A stretch of DNA of 64,000 bases, taken from Sphingomonas sp. AOB5 (GTDB lineage Bacteria; Pseudomonadota; Alphaproteobacteria; Sphingomonadales; Sphingomonadaceae). The notes under the pieces are model-generated. The model worked only from the letters and a program-made list of their open reading frames with translations, was not told the origin of the DNA and ran no database searches. This document shows, one piece after another, positions 54,453-63,083 of the stretch. Positions within the stretch are counted from its first letter, which is position 1; each line of letters begins with the position of its first letter. The DNA lies in assembly GCF_029433115.1 (NCBI RefSeq), contig NZ_JARNTV010000012.1, positions 25,649-89,648 of the forward strand, in the 5' to 3' direction. The position numbers and the translations under genes are program-made.

Positions 54453-56399
54453 TCAGGCGGTGATCAGCTTCTTCGTGTTCCGGTAAAGCAGCCAGACCAG
54501 CCCGAAGAACGCGACCGGCGCGGCCAGTTCGGCGATGTGCGCGAAGCTTTCCGGGGCCAGCGCCAGCGGGGCATCGCTGCCGGTTGCCGCGACGATGCCG
54601 GCGAAGGTCACGCCGAACAGGCTCTCGCCGACGATCAGGCCGGTTGCCGCCAGCACGCCCATCCGCTCGGCGAATTCCGGGTTGGCGGTGCGCTTGGCCC
54701 AGCGGTCGTAGAAATGGCCGATCAGCGCGCCGACCGGGATCAGCAGGGTGAGCGCCATCGGCAGATAGATGCCCATGCCGACGCCCAGCGGATGCAGCCG
54801 CAGCTTGCCGGTGCGCTGGAGAATCTCGTCGAGCGCGATGATGCCGATGCCGATGGCGGCACCGATGCCGATCAGGCTCCAGTCGAGATCGCCGCCGAGA
54901 ACACCCTTCGCCAGCGATGAGATCAGCGCCGCCTGCGGGGCCGCGAGCGCGGTATCCTTGGCGTTCGGCGCGCCCTGGAAGGTGAAGGCGGTGTTGAGCA
55001 GGTCGAGCACCGGCGGGATGACGAGGCTGCCGAAGATCACGCCGAGGATCAGCGCGAACTGCTGCTTCCACGGCGTCGCGCCGACGATCTGGCCGGTCTT
55101 GAGATCCTGAAGATTGTCGTTCGAGATGGTTGCGACCGAAAAGACGATGGCCGTCGAGAACAGCGCATAGGCGACCAGCGCGCGGGTGCGCTCCGCATCT
55201 TCGCTATGGCCGAACAGCGCGACCAGCATCAGCGAGACGACCAGTACGGCGAGAATGCCGACGCCCGAAACCGGCGAGTTGGACGCGCCGATCAGGCCGG
55301 CCATATAGCCGCACACCGCCGCGATCACGAGACCGACCACCACGACAAAGGCGAGCGTCGCGCCGATGGCGGTCAGCGGCATGTCGTGCACGGGGCCGCC
55401 GGTGGAGAAGTCCCAGAGCAGCCAGGCGATGGGCGCGAGCATGGCGACGCTGACGCCTGCGACGATGCCGATGGGCAGATCGCGTTCGGTCAGGTCGAGC
55501 GATTGCCCTCCGGCGCGGGCGCGCGACGCGGCCAGTGCGGACGTGACACCGCGCGCGATGGGGCCGAGGATCTTGAGCAGGGTCCAGATCGCGGCGACGC
55601 CGATCGTACCGGCACCGATCATGCGGACATCGTTGCGGAAGACGGTGCGCACCACCGTGTCGAGCTCGCCCGGCACGCCGCTGGTGAAGATCGGCATCAG
55701 CACCGCCCAGGCGATCAGCATGCCGATGAACATGGCGATGCCGACCGAGATGCCGACCAGATGGCCGACGCCGATCAGCGCCATCGACCAGCTGGTCGAG
55801 ACGCCGCTGGCGCTGGCGCCGATCTTGAAATTCTTGGCAGCCTCGGCCGCGACGAACTTGAACGATGCGGCGAGCGAATAGGCGGCGGCGGCAAGCGAGC
55901 CGATCACGATGACCTTCAGCCCGCGCATATTCTCGACATCGCCTTCGCGCGATCCCGCGCCGACCTTGAGCACTTCGCCCGCGGCGACGCCTTCGGGATA
56001 GGGCAGGTCCGATCCGGTCACGAGCGCGCGGCGCAGCGGGACCGAGAACATCACGCCGAGAATGCCGCCGACCGCGCAGACCGCGGCGGTGGTCCAATAG
56101 GGGAAGCCTTGCCACCAGCCGACCATGATCAGGCCCGGCAGCACGAAGATGATCGCGGCCAGCGTGCCCGCGGCACTCGCAATGGTCTGGACGATATTGT
56201 TCTCGAGGATGGTCGAGGTCGAGACGAAGCGCAGCAGCGCCATCGAGATCACCGCGGCGGGGATCGAGGTGGCGAAGGTGATGCCGACCTTGAGGCCGAG
56301 ATAGACGTTCGCGGCAGTGAACAACACGGTGATCAGGCCACCGAGCAGGATGCCGCGGAACGTCAGCTCGATCATCGGGCGGGAAGGGGCGCTTGCCAT
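54453..56399 (-). CDS. OPT family oligopeptide transporter
   Basis: A 648-residue inner-membrane protein with about 15 helices, of the prokaryotic OPT family that imports short peptides or metal chelates. Features are ELTFRGILLGGLITVLFTAAN, YLGLKVGITFATSIPAAVIS, the FSVPLRRALVTGSDLPYPEG motif typical of the family, and SNDNLQDLKTGQIVGATPWKQQ. No partner genes are needed. It is divergent from the MBL hydrolase gene, with a 189-bp intergenic stretch in which no feature was seen. Confidence 0.92.
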   Translation of the reverse strand: MASAPSRPMIELTFRGILLGGLITVLFTAANVYLGLKVGITFATSIPAAVISMALLRFVSTSTILENNIVQTIASAAGTLAAIIFVLPGLIMVGWWQGFPYWTTAAVCAVGGILGVMFSVPLRRALVTGSDLPYPEGVAAGEVLKVGAGSREGDVENMRGLKVIVIGSLAAAAYSLAASFKFVAAEAAKNFKIGASASGVSTSWSMALIGVGHLVGISVGIAMFIGMLIAWAVLMPIFTSGVPGELDTVVRTVFRNDVRMIGAGTIGVAAIWTLLKILGPIARGVTSALAASRARAGGQSLDLTERDLPIGIVAGVSVAMLAPIAWLLWDFSTGGPVHDMPLTAIGATLAFVVVVGLVIAAVCGYMAGLIGASNSPVSGVGILAVLVVSLMLVALFGHSEDAERTRALVAYALFSTAIVFSVATISNDNLQDLKTGQIVGATPWKQQFALILGVIFGSLVIPPVLDLLNTAFTFQGAPNAKDTALAAPQAALISSLAKGVLGGDLDWSLIGIGAAIGIGIIALDEILQRTGKLRLHPLGVGMGIYLPMALTLLIPVGALIGHFYDRWAKRTANPEFAERMGVLAATGLIVGESLFGVTFAGIVAATGSDAPLALAPESFAHIAELAAPVAFFGLVWLLYRNTKKLITA

Positions 56400-56588
56400 T
56401 ATCGGGTAAACTCCGGGCGCAAAACGGCCAAGAGTCGCACTGCTCCGGCACTTGTTGTGACTCTTGGGCGCGCCTGCTTGCTCTTTCGGGGTAAATCGAG
56501 ACCGTCTCCGTCAGGATGCGACAGCGCGTGCATGGCGATATCGTGACAGCGGAATGCGGTGTAGGACAGCGTTTTCTGACGGGAGCGG

Positions 56589-57497
56589 ATGATGCGGATC
56601 GGCTGGGCGGGATTGGCGGCGGTGATGCTGGCGGTGCCGGCTTCCGCGCAGCAGATGGTCCGCGTCGGCCCGGACGTGCAGGTGCTGACCGGCACCAGCG
56701 GCAATGTCGTCATGGCGCGCGTGCCGGGCGGCGTGCTGATCGTCGACGACGAGCGGCCGGGCGATGTCGCCGAGATCGAGGCGGCGGCGCAAAAGGCGTT
56801 CGGTGCGCCGGTCGTCACGGTGATCAACACCCATTGGCATCTCGATCACAGCGGCGGGAATGCGGCGTTCCGCGGCAAGGGCGCGTCGGTGATCGCGCAT
56901 CGCAACGTGTGCATCCGCCGCAGCACCGATCAGTTCATGCCGGCCTATAACCGCACGATTCCTGCCGCGGCGCCGGGGGAATTGCCGGACGTGTTGTTCG
57001 ACGATTCGCTGGCACTGTTCGCGGGCGGCGAAGTGGTGACGCTGACCCATGCGCCGAACGCGCATACCGATGGCGATGCGATCGTGCGGTTCGGCGGCGC
57101 GAACCTGATCCATATGGGCGACCTGTATTTCAACGGCATCTGGCCGTTCATCGACCGCGCGAGCGGCGGCAGCGTGCAGGGTATGATCCGCGCAGTGGAT
57201 GTCGCGCTGGAGCGGGCGGATGCGAAGACGGTGATCGTGCCGGCACATGGCGCCTTGTCCGACCGGGCGGGACTGAAACGCTATCGCGCGATGCTGGTCG
57301 GCGTGCGCGACGCGGTGCGCCGCCGGATCGCGCGGGGCGAGACGCTGGCGCAGGTGGTGGCCGCGAAACCCGCTGCGAAGTGGCGCGCGGGGATGGTGGG
57401 GAATGAGGACGGGTTCGTGGGGGCGGTGTACGAGAGTTTGAAGGTTGGGGTGGCGCCGTCGCCGGGGATCGTGGCGCGCGGGGTTTGCGCTAGCTGA
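56589..57497 (+). CDS. Exported MBL-fold metallohydrolase
   Basis: A 302-residue metallo-beta-lactamase-fold protein with a signal peptide (MRIGWAGLAAVMLAVPASA). The metal site is NTHWHLDHSGGN (HxHxDH), followed by GDLYFNGIWPF and VPAHGALSDR. It could hydrolyse lactones, thioesters or other esters; beta-lactamase activity is possible but not supported. The start is ATGATG after GACGGGAGCGG. A palindromic element and a GIY-YIG gene follow. Confidence 0.88.
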   Translation: MMRIGWAGLAAVMLAVPASAQQMVRVGPDVQVLTGTSGNVVMARVPGGVLIVDDERPGDVAEIEAAAQKAFGAPVVTVINTHWHLDHSGGNAAFRGKGASVIAHRNVCIRRSTDQFMPAYNRTIPAAAPGELPDVLFDDSLALFAGGEVVTLTHAPNAHTDGDAIVRFGGANLIHMGDLYFNGIWPFIDRASGGSVQGMIRAVDVALERADAKTVIVPAHGALSDRAGLKRYRAMLVGVRDAVRRRIARGETLAQVVAAKPAAKWRAGMVGNEDGFVGAVYESLKVGVAPSPGIVARGVCAS

Positions 57498-57502
57498 AAC
57501 TC

Positions 57503-57608
57503 CCCTCCCCAGCAAAGGCTGGGGGCCAGTTGCCGAGGTTTCAGTTACGGAGTGCGATGCGCGCCATCATCGTTTTCCAGACTGGACCCCAGCCTTCGCT
57601 GGGGAAGG
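57503..57608. repeat. Palindromic element upstream of GIY-YIG copy 2
   Basis: Near-identical 28-nt inverted arms at 57503-57530 and 57581-57608 contain the hairpin CCCCAGC..AAGGCTGGGG. The spacer begins CAGTTGCCGAGGTT, which nearly recurs in the downstream element at 57934. The right arm lies 20 nt before the nuclease gene. Confidence 0.83.
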
Positions 57609-57628
57609 CGAGAAGAGGAGGGAGCTAA

Positions 57629-57919
57629 GTGGCGGGCTTCGTCTACATCATGGCCAGCGCGCGTAACGGGACGATCTATATCGGTTCGACCGTCGACCTT
57701 GCGAAGCGGGCATGGGAGCATCGCAATGGTGTGATTCCCGGGTTTACGCGGAAGCATGGATGCAAGTTGCTCGTGTGGTTCGAAGCGCATGACGAGACCG
57801 AGTCCGCGCGGGTCCGTGAGTTGCGGATGAAGGCCTGGAAGCGGGACTGGAAGATCCGGGAGATCGAGGGGATGAACCCGGATTGGGAGGATCTGTTCGA
57901 GAAGATCGCGAACGGTTGA
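57629..57919 (+). CDS. Small GIY-YIG nuclease (copy 2)
   Basis: A 96-residue single-domain GIY-YIG protein. Motifs are FVYIMAS and TIYIGSTVDL, Arg in LAKRAWEHRNG, Glu in ARVRELRMKAWKRDWK, and MNPDWEDLF at the end. It matches copy 1 closely in layout, although it is flanked by a different palindrome family. It starts with GTG after GAGGAGGGAGCTAA. No other domain is attached. Confidence 0.87.
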   Translation: MAGFVYIMASARNGTIYIGSTVDLAKRAWEHRNGVIPGFTRKHGCKLLVWFEAHDETESARVRELRMKAWKRDWKIREIEGMNPDWEDLFEKIANG

Positions 57920-57933
57920 TCCTCTGTCCCTTC

Positions 57934-58046
57934 CTTCCTTCCCCAGCGAAGGCTGGGGCCCAGCTGCCGAGGTTCTCGTGATGATGCGCTGAACATCCCA
58001 ACTGGCGTTTGCCAGCCTGGGCCCCAGCCTTCGCTGGGGAAGGAAG
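57934..58046. repeat. Palindromic element downstream of GIY-YIG copy 2
   Basis: Perfect 30-bp inverted arms at 57934-57963 and 58017-58046 surround a 53-nt spacer. Each arm has the hairpin CCCCAGCGAAGGCTGGGG. It is a relative of the element at 57503, so the nuclease gene is bracketed by two copies. Confidence 0.88.
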
Positions 58047-58078
58047 AAATAGAAGGGGAAGGAGAGCGGTGAGGGTTA

Positions 58079-59740
58079 CTACCGCCCCTTGAACAGCCCG
58101 CCCAAGATGCCGCGGACCAGGCCGCCGACCACGCTGGCGCCGATGCCGCTTTTCTTGCCGAACACGGCCTTCGACACTTCGCCGGCAACCGCGCGGCCTG
58201 CGGCGGACGAGGCGCTGCGGGTGGCGGAGGTGATGGCGCGGTTCCAGGGGTTGTTGGCGGCTTCGCGTTCGGCGGCGCGCTGGGCCTGGGCTTCGAGCTT
58301 CGCCTGGCGATCGGCCTCGCGCTGCTGGGCGAGGGCTGCGCGTTCGGCTTCCTTGGCGAGCCTTGCGTCTTCCTTCTGCTTCGCGGCGGCGGCCTTTTCG
58401 GCTTCGGTCTTGGCCGCGGCTTCGGCAGCGGCGGCGCTGGCTTCGGCGCCCTTGGCGGCGAGCAGTTCCTCGGCGGATTCGCGGTCGATCAGCGTATCGT
58501 ATTTCGCCCCGACCGCGTCGGTCTGGACCAGCACGCCGCGTTCGACCGGCGTGATCGGGCCGACACGCGAGCGGGGCGGCTTGATCAGGGTGCGCTCGAC
58601 CGGGGCAGGCGAGCCGTCGGGCTGGAGCAGCGAGACGAGCGCTTCGCCGACCTTCAGCTCGGTGATCGCGGTGGTCACGTCGACGCCGGGATTGGCGCGG
58701 AAGGTCTCGGCGGCGGCCTTTACCGCGGCCTGATCGCGCGGGGTGAAGGCGCGCAGGGCATGCTGGACTCGGTTGCCGAGCTGGCCCGCGACGGTATCGG
58801 GAATGTCGATCGGGTTCTGCGTGATGAAATAGACGCCGACGCCCTTCGAACGGATCAGGCGGACGACCTGCTCGACCTTTTCGAGCAGCGCCTTGGGCGC
58901 GTCGTTGAACAGCAGATGCGCCTCGTCGAAGAAGAAGCAGAGCACCGGCTTGTCGGGATCGCCGACTTCGGGGAGCGATTCGAACAGCTGGCTGAGCATC
59001 CACAGCAGGAAGGTGGCGTAGAGGCGGGGGCTGGCCATCAGCTTGTCGGCGGCGAGGATGTTGACCACGCCGCGGCCCTTGTCGTCGGTGGCGAGGAAGT
59101 CCGACATGGTCAGCGCGGGTTCGCCGAAGAACGCTTCGCCGCCCTGCGAACGCAGCTGGAGCAACGAGCGCTGGATCGCGCCGACCGACTGCTTCGAGAC
59201 ATTGCCATAGGTGGTGGTCAGCTCGTCCGCGCGCTCGGCGCAATGGGCGAGCATCGACTGGAGATCGTCGAGATCGAGGATCAGCAGCCCTTCCTTGTCG
59301 GCGACGGTGAAGGCGATGGTGAGCACGCCTTCCTGCACATCGTTCAGGTCCATCAGCCGGGCGAGGAGGAGCGGACCCATCTCGCTGATGGTGGTGCGGA
59401 TCGGATGGCCCTGCTGGCCGTACAGGTCCCAGAGCTGGGCGGGATTGTCGCCATAGGTCCAGTCGGCATAGCCGATCTCGGCGGCGCGAGCGGCGAAGAT
59501 CTCGTGCGTCTTGGTGGTGGGCGAACCGGCCATGGCGAGGCCGGAGAGATCGCCCTTCACGTCGGCCACGAAGGTGGGGACGCCCGCGGCAGACAGGCTT
59601 TCGATGATGCCCTGGATAGTGACGGTCTTGCCGGTGCCGGTGGCACCCGCGATCAGCCCGTGGCGATTGGCGCGCTTGAGCACCAGATCGATGGCCTTGC
59701 CGCCGCCCTGCCCGATGAAGATGCTCGTCCCGTCCGTCAT
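58079..59740 (-). CDS. HerA-like DUF853 ATPase
   Basis: A 553-residue HerA/FtsK-type ATPase. Walker A is GATGTGKTVT near residue 33 and Walker B is VLCFFFDEAHLLF. GVYFITQNPIDIPDTV resembles the sensor region. The C-terminal ~150 residues are Ala/Glu/Lys-rich coiled coil ending GASVVGGLVRGILGGLFKG. It may translocate DNA; its cellular role is unknown. GTG 59746 is also in frame, but ATG 59740 is better spaced from GGGAG. Confidence 0.88.
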   Translation of the reverse strand: MTDGTSIFIGQGGGKAIDLVLKRANRHGLIAGATGTGKTVTIQGIIESLSAAGVPTFVADVKGDLSGLAMAGSPTTKTHEIFAARAAEIGYADWTYGDNPAQLWDLYGQQGHPIRTTISEMGPLLLARLMDLNDVQEGVLTIAFTVADKEGLLILDLDDLQSMLAHCAERADELTTTYGNVSKQSVGAIQRSLLQLRSQGGEAFFGEPALTMSDFLATDDKGRGVVNILAADKLMASPRLYATFLLWMLSQLFESLPEVGDPDKPVLCFFFDEAHLLFNDAPKALLEKVEQVVRLIRSKGVGVYFITQNPIDIPDTVAGQLGNRVQHALRAFTPRDQAAVKAAAETFRANPGVDVTTAITELKVGEALVSLLQPDGSPAPVERTLIKPPRSRVGPITPVERGVLVQTDAVGAKYDTLIDRESAEELLAAKGAEASAAAAEAAAKTEAEKAAAAKQKEDARLAKEAERAALAQQREADRQAKLEAQAQRAAEREAANNPWNRAITSATRSASSAAGRAVAGEVSKAVFGKKSGIGASVVGGLVRGILGGLFKGR

Positions 59741-59851
59741 CGCCACGCTCCCGATTACGCCCTAGCCATGCGCCAGAGCGATGCGGCTCGCAAGGGATGG
59801 CTTTACGCATTGCAGCTGCGTCGCCAAGCTTGCTGGAGGGAGGGCCGAACC

Positions 59852-60412
59852 ATGAGCGAGCCGACGACATTGCTGATCCCCAAAATGGGGAATTTCTACG
59901 ACCGGATCGCGATGCCGGGGGCCTGGGTGCTGCTGCGGCTGTGCGTGGGCGGACTGCTGATGGTCGAGGGCTGGCCGAAGATCGTCGATCCGCTGGCGAT
60001 GACCGGGTTCGTCGAGGGGATCGGTTTCTGGCCGGGCTGGTTCTGGTCGCCGCTGCTGGCGGTACTGCAGTTCGTCGGCGGGTTCATGATCGCGATCGGA
60101 CTGCTGACCCGGCCGGTGGCGCTGGCCAATGCGGTGATGCTGGCGATCACGCTCTGGTTCCACATGGCGCATCCCTATGGCGATGCGTTCCTGACGCAGG
60201 CGGGGATCGCGGCGCTGGAAGCCGACAAGGCGGTGTTGTTCACGGCGGATGCGGCGCGGCCGCTGGCCGATGGCGGCGCGCGGTTCCTGGCGCTGATGCA
60301 GCACAAGGCCGAGTTCCTCTCGGCGATCTGGACGCTGGCGGTGCTGCTGGTGGCCGCGGCTGGCGGCGGACCGCTGTCGGTGGACCGGAGCCTGTTGAAG
60401 CGAGAGGTGTGA
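59852..60412 (+). CDS. DoxX family membrane protein
   Basis: A 186-residue DoxX protein with four helices: VLLRLCVGGLLMVEGWPKI, WSPLLAVLQFVGGFMIAIGL, RPVALANAVMLAITLWFHM and AIWTLAVLLVAAAGG. The family is linked to quinone or redox functions; its role here is unknown. The ATG follows GGAGGGAGGG. It is divergent from the HerA-like gene. Confidence 0.88.
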   Translation: MSEPTTLLIPKMGNFYDRIAMPGAWVLLRLCVGGLLMVEGWPKIVDPLAMTGFVEGIGFWPGWFWSPLLAVLQFVGGFMIAIGLLTRPVALANAVMLAITLWFHMAHPYGDAFLTQAGIAALEADKAVLFTADAARPLADGGARFLALMQHKAEFLSAIWTLAVLLVAAAGGGPLSVDRSLLKREV

Positions 60413-60419
60413 GGACAAA

Positions 60420-60542
60420 ATCCTCCCCCGCAAGGGGGAGGTGGCGCCGAAGGCGACGGAGGGGGAGGACACCCCAACCTCCGTTCTGGAATCCTCCCCC
60501 TCCGTCAGCTGCGCAGACACCTCCCCCTGGCGGGGGAGGATT
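60420..60542. repeat. Four-hairpin palindromic element (orientation 2)
   Basis: The same element as 41346-41467 but inverted. The left half contains GGCGCCGAAGGCGACGGAGG and the right half CCGTCAGCTGCGCAGACA, with TCCTCCCCC/GGGGGAGGA at both ends. It separates DoxX from the degP terminator. Confidence 0.83.
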
Positions 60543-60550
60543 GGCTGAAA

Positions 60551-60586
60551 AACCAAAAGGGCCGGAGCTTTCGCCCCGGCCCTTTG
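60551..60586 (-). terminator. Intrinsic terminator of the hflK-hflC-degP genes
   Basis: A perfect 10-bp stem (AAAGGGCCGG with CCGGCCCTTT) around a 10-nt loop lies 20 nt after the degP stop. On the minus strand it is followed by TTTTGGTTTTT. Confidence 0.9.
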
Positions 60587-60605
60587 CTTTGCCGTGCGGG
60601 CTGGA

Positions 60606-62135
60606 TCAGCCCGGGATGTCGACCGGCACGAACTGGCCGAAATTGCCGCGCTGGACGAAGAGCAGGACCTGCTTGCGGCCCGCGCCCTTGGTCGCCGCGA
60701 CGATCTTGGCGACGTCGGCGGCGCTCGCGACCGGCTGGCGGTTGATCGAGACGATCACGTCGCCGCGCTGGATGCCCTTGGCCGCGACGTCGCTGGCCGG
60801 ATCGACGCGATCGATCACGACGCCCTGGGTACGCGGATCGATGCGCAGTTCCTGCGCGATGCCGGGGGTCAGCGGGATGACCTGCACGCCGAGCGAAGCT
60901 GCCGCGTTCACCGTCGGTGCGCCGGGCATGCCGCCCTCCGCATCCGGATCGAACTGGCTCGCGGCGAGCTGTTCGTCGGTCGGGCGGGTGCCGACGGTGA
61001 CGGTCAGCGAGACGTTCTTGCCGTCGCGGATCACGGTGATCGGCACCTTGGTGCCCGGCTTCAGATTGGCGACGAGATAGCTGAGCGTCTGATCGCGGGT
61101 GACGTCCTTGTCGCCGACCTTGACGATCACGTCGCCCTGCTTGACCCCGGCCTTGTCGGCGGCCTGACCCGGCTCGACGCGCGAGATCAACGTGCCGCGA
61201 CCCTTGGGCACGTCGAGCGCGGTGGCGATATCGTCGGTCACGTCCTGCATCAGCACGCCGAGATAGCCGCGCGTGACCGCGCCGCCCTTCATCAGCGTCT
61301 CGATGATCGGACGCGCTTCCTCGGTCGGGATCGCGAAGCCGATGCCGACATTGCCGCCGGTGGGCGACAGGATCTGCGAGTTGATGCCGATGACGTTGCC
61401 CGACAGATCGAACATCGGGCCGCCCGAATTGCCGCGGTTGATCGAGGCGTCGGTCTGGATGAAGCGGTCATAGGCGCCGCCCTGGCCGGTGACGCGATGC
61501 ACCGCCGAGATGATGCCCGCGGTCACCGAACCGCCAAGGCCGAACGGATTGCCGATCGCGACGACCCAGTCGCCGACGCGCGCCTTGGACGAATCGCCGA
61601 AACGGACGAAGGGGAGGTTCTCGCCATCGATCTTGAGCACCGCCAAATCCGACGAAGGATCGCGGCCGACCAGACGCGCGGTGAATTCGCGATTGTCGGG
61701 CAGGGTCACCTTGATCGATTCGACCACCGCGCCGCGCGCGCCCGCCGAGATCACATGGTTGTTGGTGACGACATAGCCGTCCGCCGAGATGATGAAGCCC
61801 GAACCGAGAGATTCGGCCTGCCGCGTGGCGGGCTGGCCGTTCTGCGGCTGTTGCGGAACCATCCGCTCGAGCGGGGTGCCGGCGAAGGGATTGGTGTTCA
61901 CCTGCACGCGCTGGGTGGTCGAGATATTGACCACCGCGGGCTGCAGCTTGGCGACCATGTCGGCAAAGCTCATCGGCGCGCCCGGACGGGGGGCGGAAGC
62001 GACTTCGATCGCGCCGGGTTCGTTCTGCGCAGTCTGTGCGCCGGCAGGCTGGTGGATCGCGAGCGTGGCGGCGGCGCCGCTCAGCAGGGCGGCAGTGGCT
62101 AGGGCGTAGGCGTAACGCACAGTGGCATTCCTCAT
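60606..62135 (-). CDS. degP: Do-family periplasmic serine protease (DegP/MucD)
   Basis: A 509-residue envelope protease and chaperone. The signal is an N-terminal hydrophobic stretch (YAYALATAALLSGAAATLA). The trypsin-like domain has His in VVTNNHVI, Asp in PSSDLAVLKI and Ser in NRGNSGGPMF. Two PDZ domains follow (GYLGVLMQDVTDDI, LISRVEPGQAADKAGVK; VVIDRVDPASDVAAKGIQ). It degrades misfolded periplasmic proteins. It lies 87 nt downstream of hflC and ends at a terminator. Confidence 0.94.
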   Translation of the reverse strand: MRNATVRYAYALATAALLSGAAATLAIHQPAGAQTAQNEPGAIEVASAPRPGAPMSFADMVAKLQPAVVNISTTQRVQVNTNPFAGTPLERMVPQQPQNGQPATRQAESLGSGFIISADGYVVTNNHVISAGARGAVVESIKVTLPDNREFTARLVGRDPSSDLAVLKIDGENLPFVRFGDSSKARVGDWVVAIGNPFGLGGSVTAGIISAVHRVTGQGGAYDRFIQTDASINRGNSGGPMFDLSGNVIGINSQILSPTGGNVGIGFAIPTEEARPIIETLMKGGAVTRGYLGVLMQDVTDDIATALDVPKGRGTLISRVEPGQAADKAGVKQGDVIVKVGDKDVTRDQTLSYLVANLKPGTKVPITVIRDGKNVSLTVTVGTRPTDEQLAASQFDPDAEGGMPGAPTVNAAASLGVQVIPLTPGIAQELRIDPRTQGVVIDRVDPASDVAAKGIQRGDVIVSINRQPVASAADVAKIVAATKGAGRKQVLLFVQRGNFGQFVPVDIPG

Positions 62136-62222
62136 CAAGCGGACCTCAGACGAAATTGCGTCCGATCCGAAGTGTCGCGCCGGAAATCTGAACGGCGATT
62201 GAATATGAACGAATCGAAAGGC

Positions 62223-63083
62223 TCATCGTTGCCCCATGAATTCGCGCAGATAGCTGTTCTGGGGCGAGAGGATGATCGACGTCGAACCCTTGTTCGTCTG
62301 ATCGTTGACGAAGGTATAGCGGTACGACTGCATCGCGCGGAAGAAGCCGTAGAATTCCGGATCCTTGTTGAACGCCGCGGCATAGATGCGCGAACGCTCC
62401 GCCTCGGCATTGGCGCGGATGATCTGCGCGTCGCGGAAACCCTGGGCACGGATGGTTGCGGCTTCCTGGCGGCGCGCGGTACGCATCCGCTCGAACGCGC
62501 TGTCGAGCGGCGAGCCGGTCGGCAGATCGGCATGCTTGATCCGCACGTCGACGATCTCGACGCCATATTGCGCCGCGAGCTTCTGCAGCGAGCTCTGGAT
62601 ATTATCCATTACCTGGCCGCGCTCGGGGCTGAGCAGGGTGGCGAAGGGCACGCGGCCCAGTTCGTTGCGCAGCGCCGATCCGAACAGCGGCTCGAGCCGC
62701 GAAATGACTTCGGCCTCGGTCTTGGCCGTCTGCCACATCAGCAGCGGATCGACGACGCGGAAGCGGGCAAAGGCATCCACTTCGAGCCGGAGCTGATCGG
62801 TGGAGAGCACCGGCTGGTTCTGAAGCTCGATATCGAGCACGCGCTTGTCGACCCACACCACCTGATCGAGGAACGGGATGCGGAAGATCACGCCCGCGCC
62901 GGTCTGGCCATAGCGCTGACCCGGCTGATAGGCGTTGATCGGCGCGCCATAGGGCGTGTTCATGCGCAGGATCACCGCCTGCTTCGTCTCGGGCACGACC
63001 ACGAACGAGCTGAACACGAGCAGCAGAACGGCCAGCGCGATGCCGCCGAGCGTGATCGGATTGCGATACCAGCTGTTGCTCAT
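62223..63083 (-). CDS. hflC: FtsH modulator HflC
   Basis: HflC pairs with HflK in a membrane cage around the FtsH protease. The 286-residue protein has one N-terminal helix (ITLGGIALAVLLLVFSSFVVV), then the SPFH domain (ETKQAVILRMNTPYG, GVIFRIPFLDQVVWVDKRVLD), DAFARFRVVDPLLMW and RTARRQEAATIRAQGFRDAQ. Its ATG overlaps the hflK stop (ATGA). Confidence 0.95.
   Translation of the reverse strand: MSNSWYRNPITLGGIALAVLLLVFSSFVVVPETKQAVILRMNTPYGAPINAYQPGQRYGQTGAGVIFRIPFLDQVVWVDKRVLDIELQNQPVLSTDQLRLEVDAFARFRVVDPLLMWQTAKTEAEVISRLEPLFGSALRNELGRVPFATLLSPERGQVMDNIQSSLQKLAAQYGVEIVDVRIKHADLPTGSPLDSAFERMRTARRQEAATIRAQGFRDAQIIRANAEAERSRIYAAAFNKDPEFYGFFRAMQSYRYTFVNDQTNKGSTSIILSPQNSYLREFMGQR

Noticed and set aside
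56589..57497. MBL-fold protein as an antibiotic-resistance beta-lactamase
   Set aside because: It has the general HxHxDH site, but this fold is shared by many hydrolases, and nothing specific to beta-lactamases was seen.
58079..59740. HerA-like ATPase as part of a defence system
   Set aside because: DUF853 proteins are widespread housekeeping-like genes, and no nuclease or Sir2 partner sits in an operon with it. The nearby GIY-YIG gene is on the opposite strand and tied to repeats.
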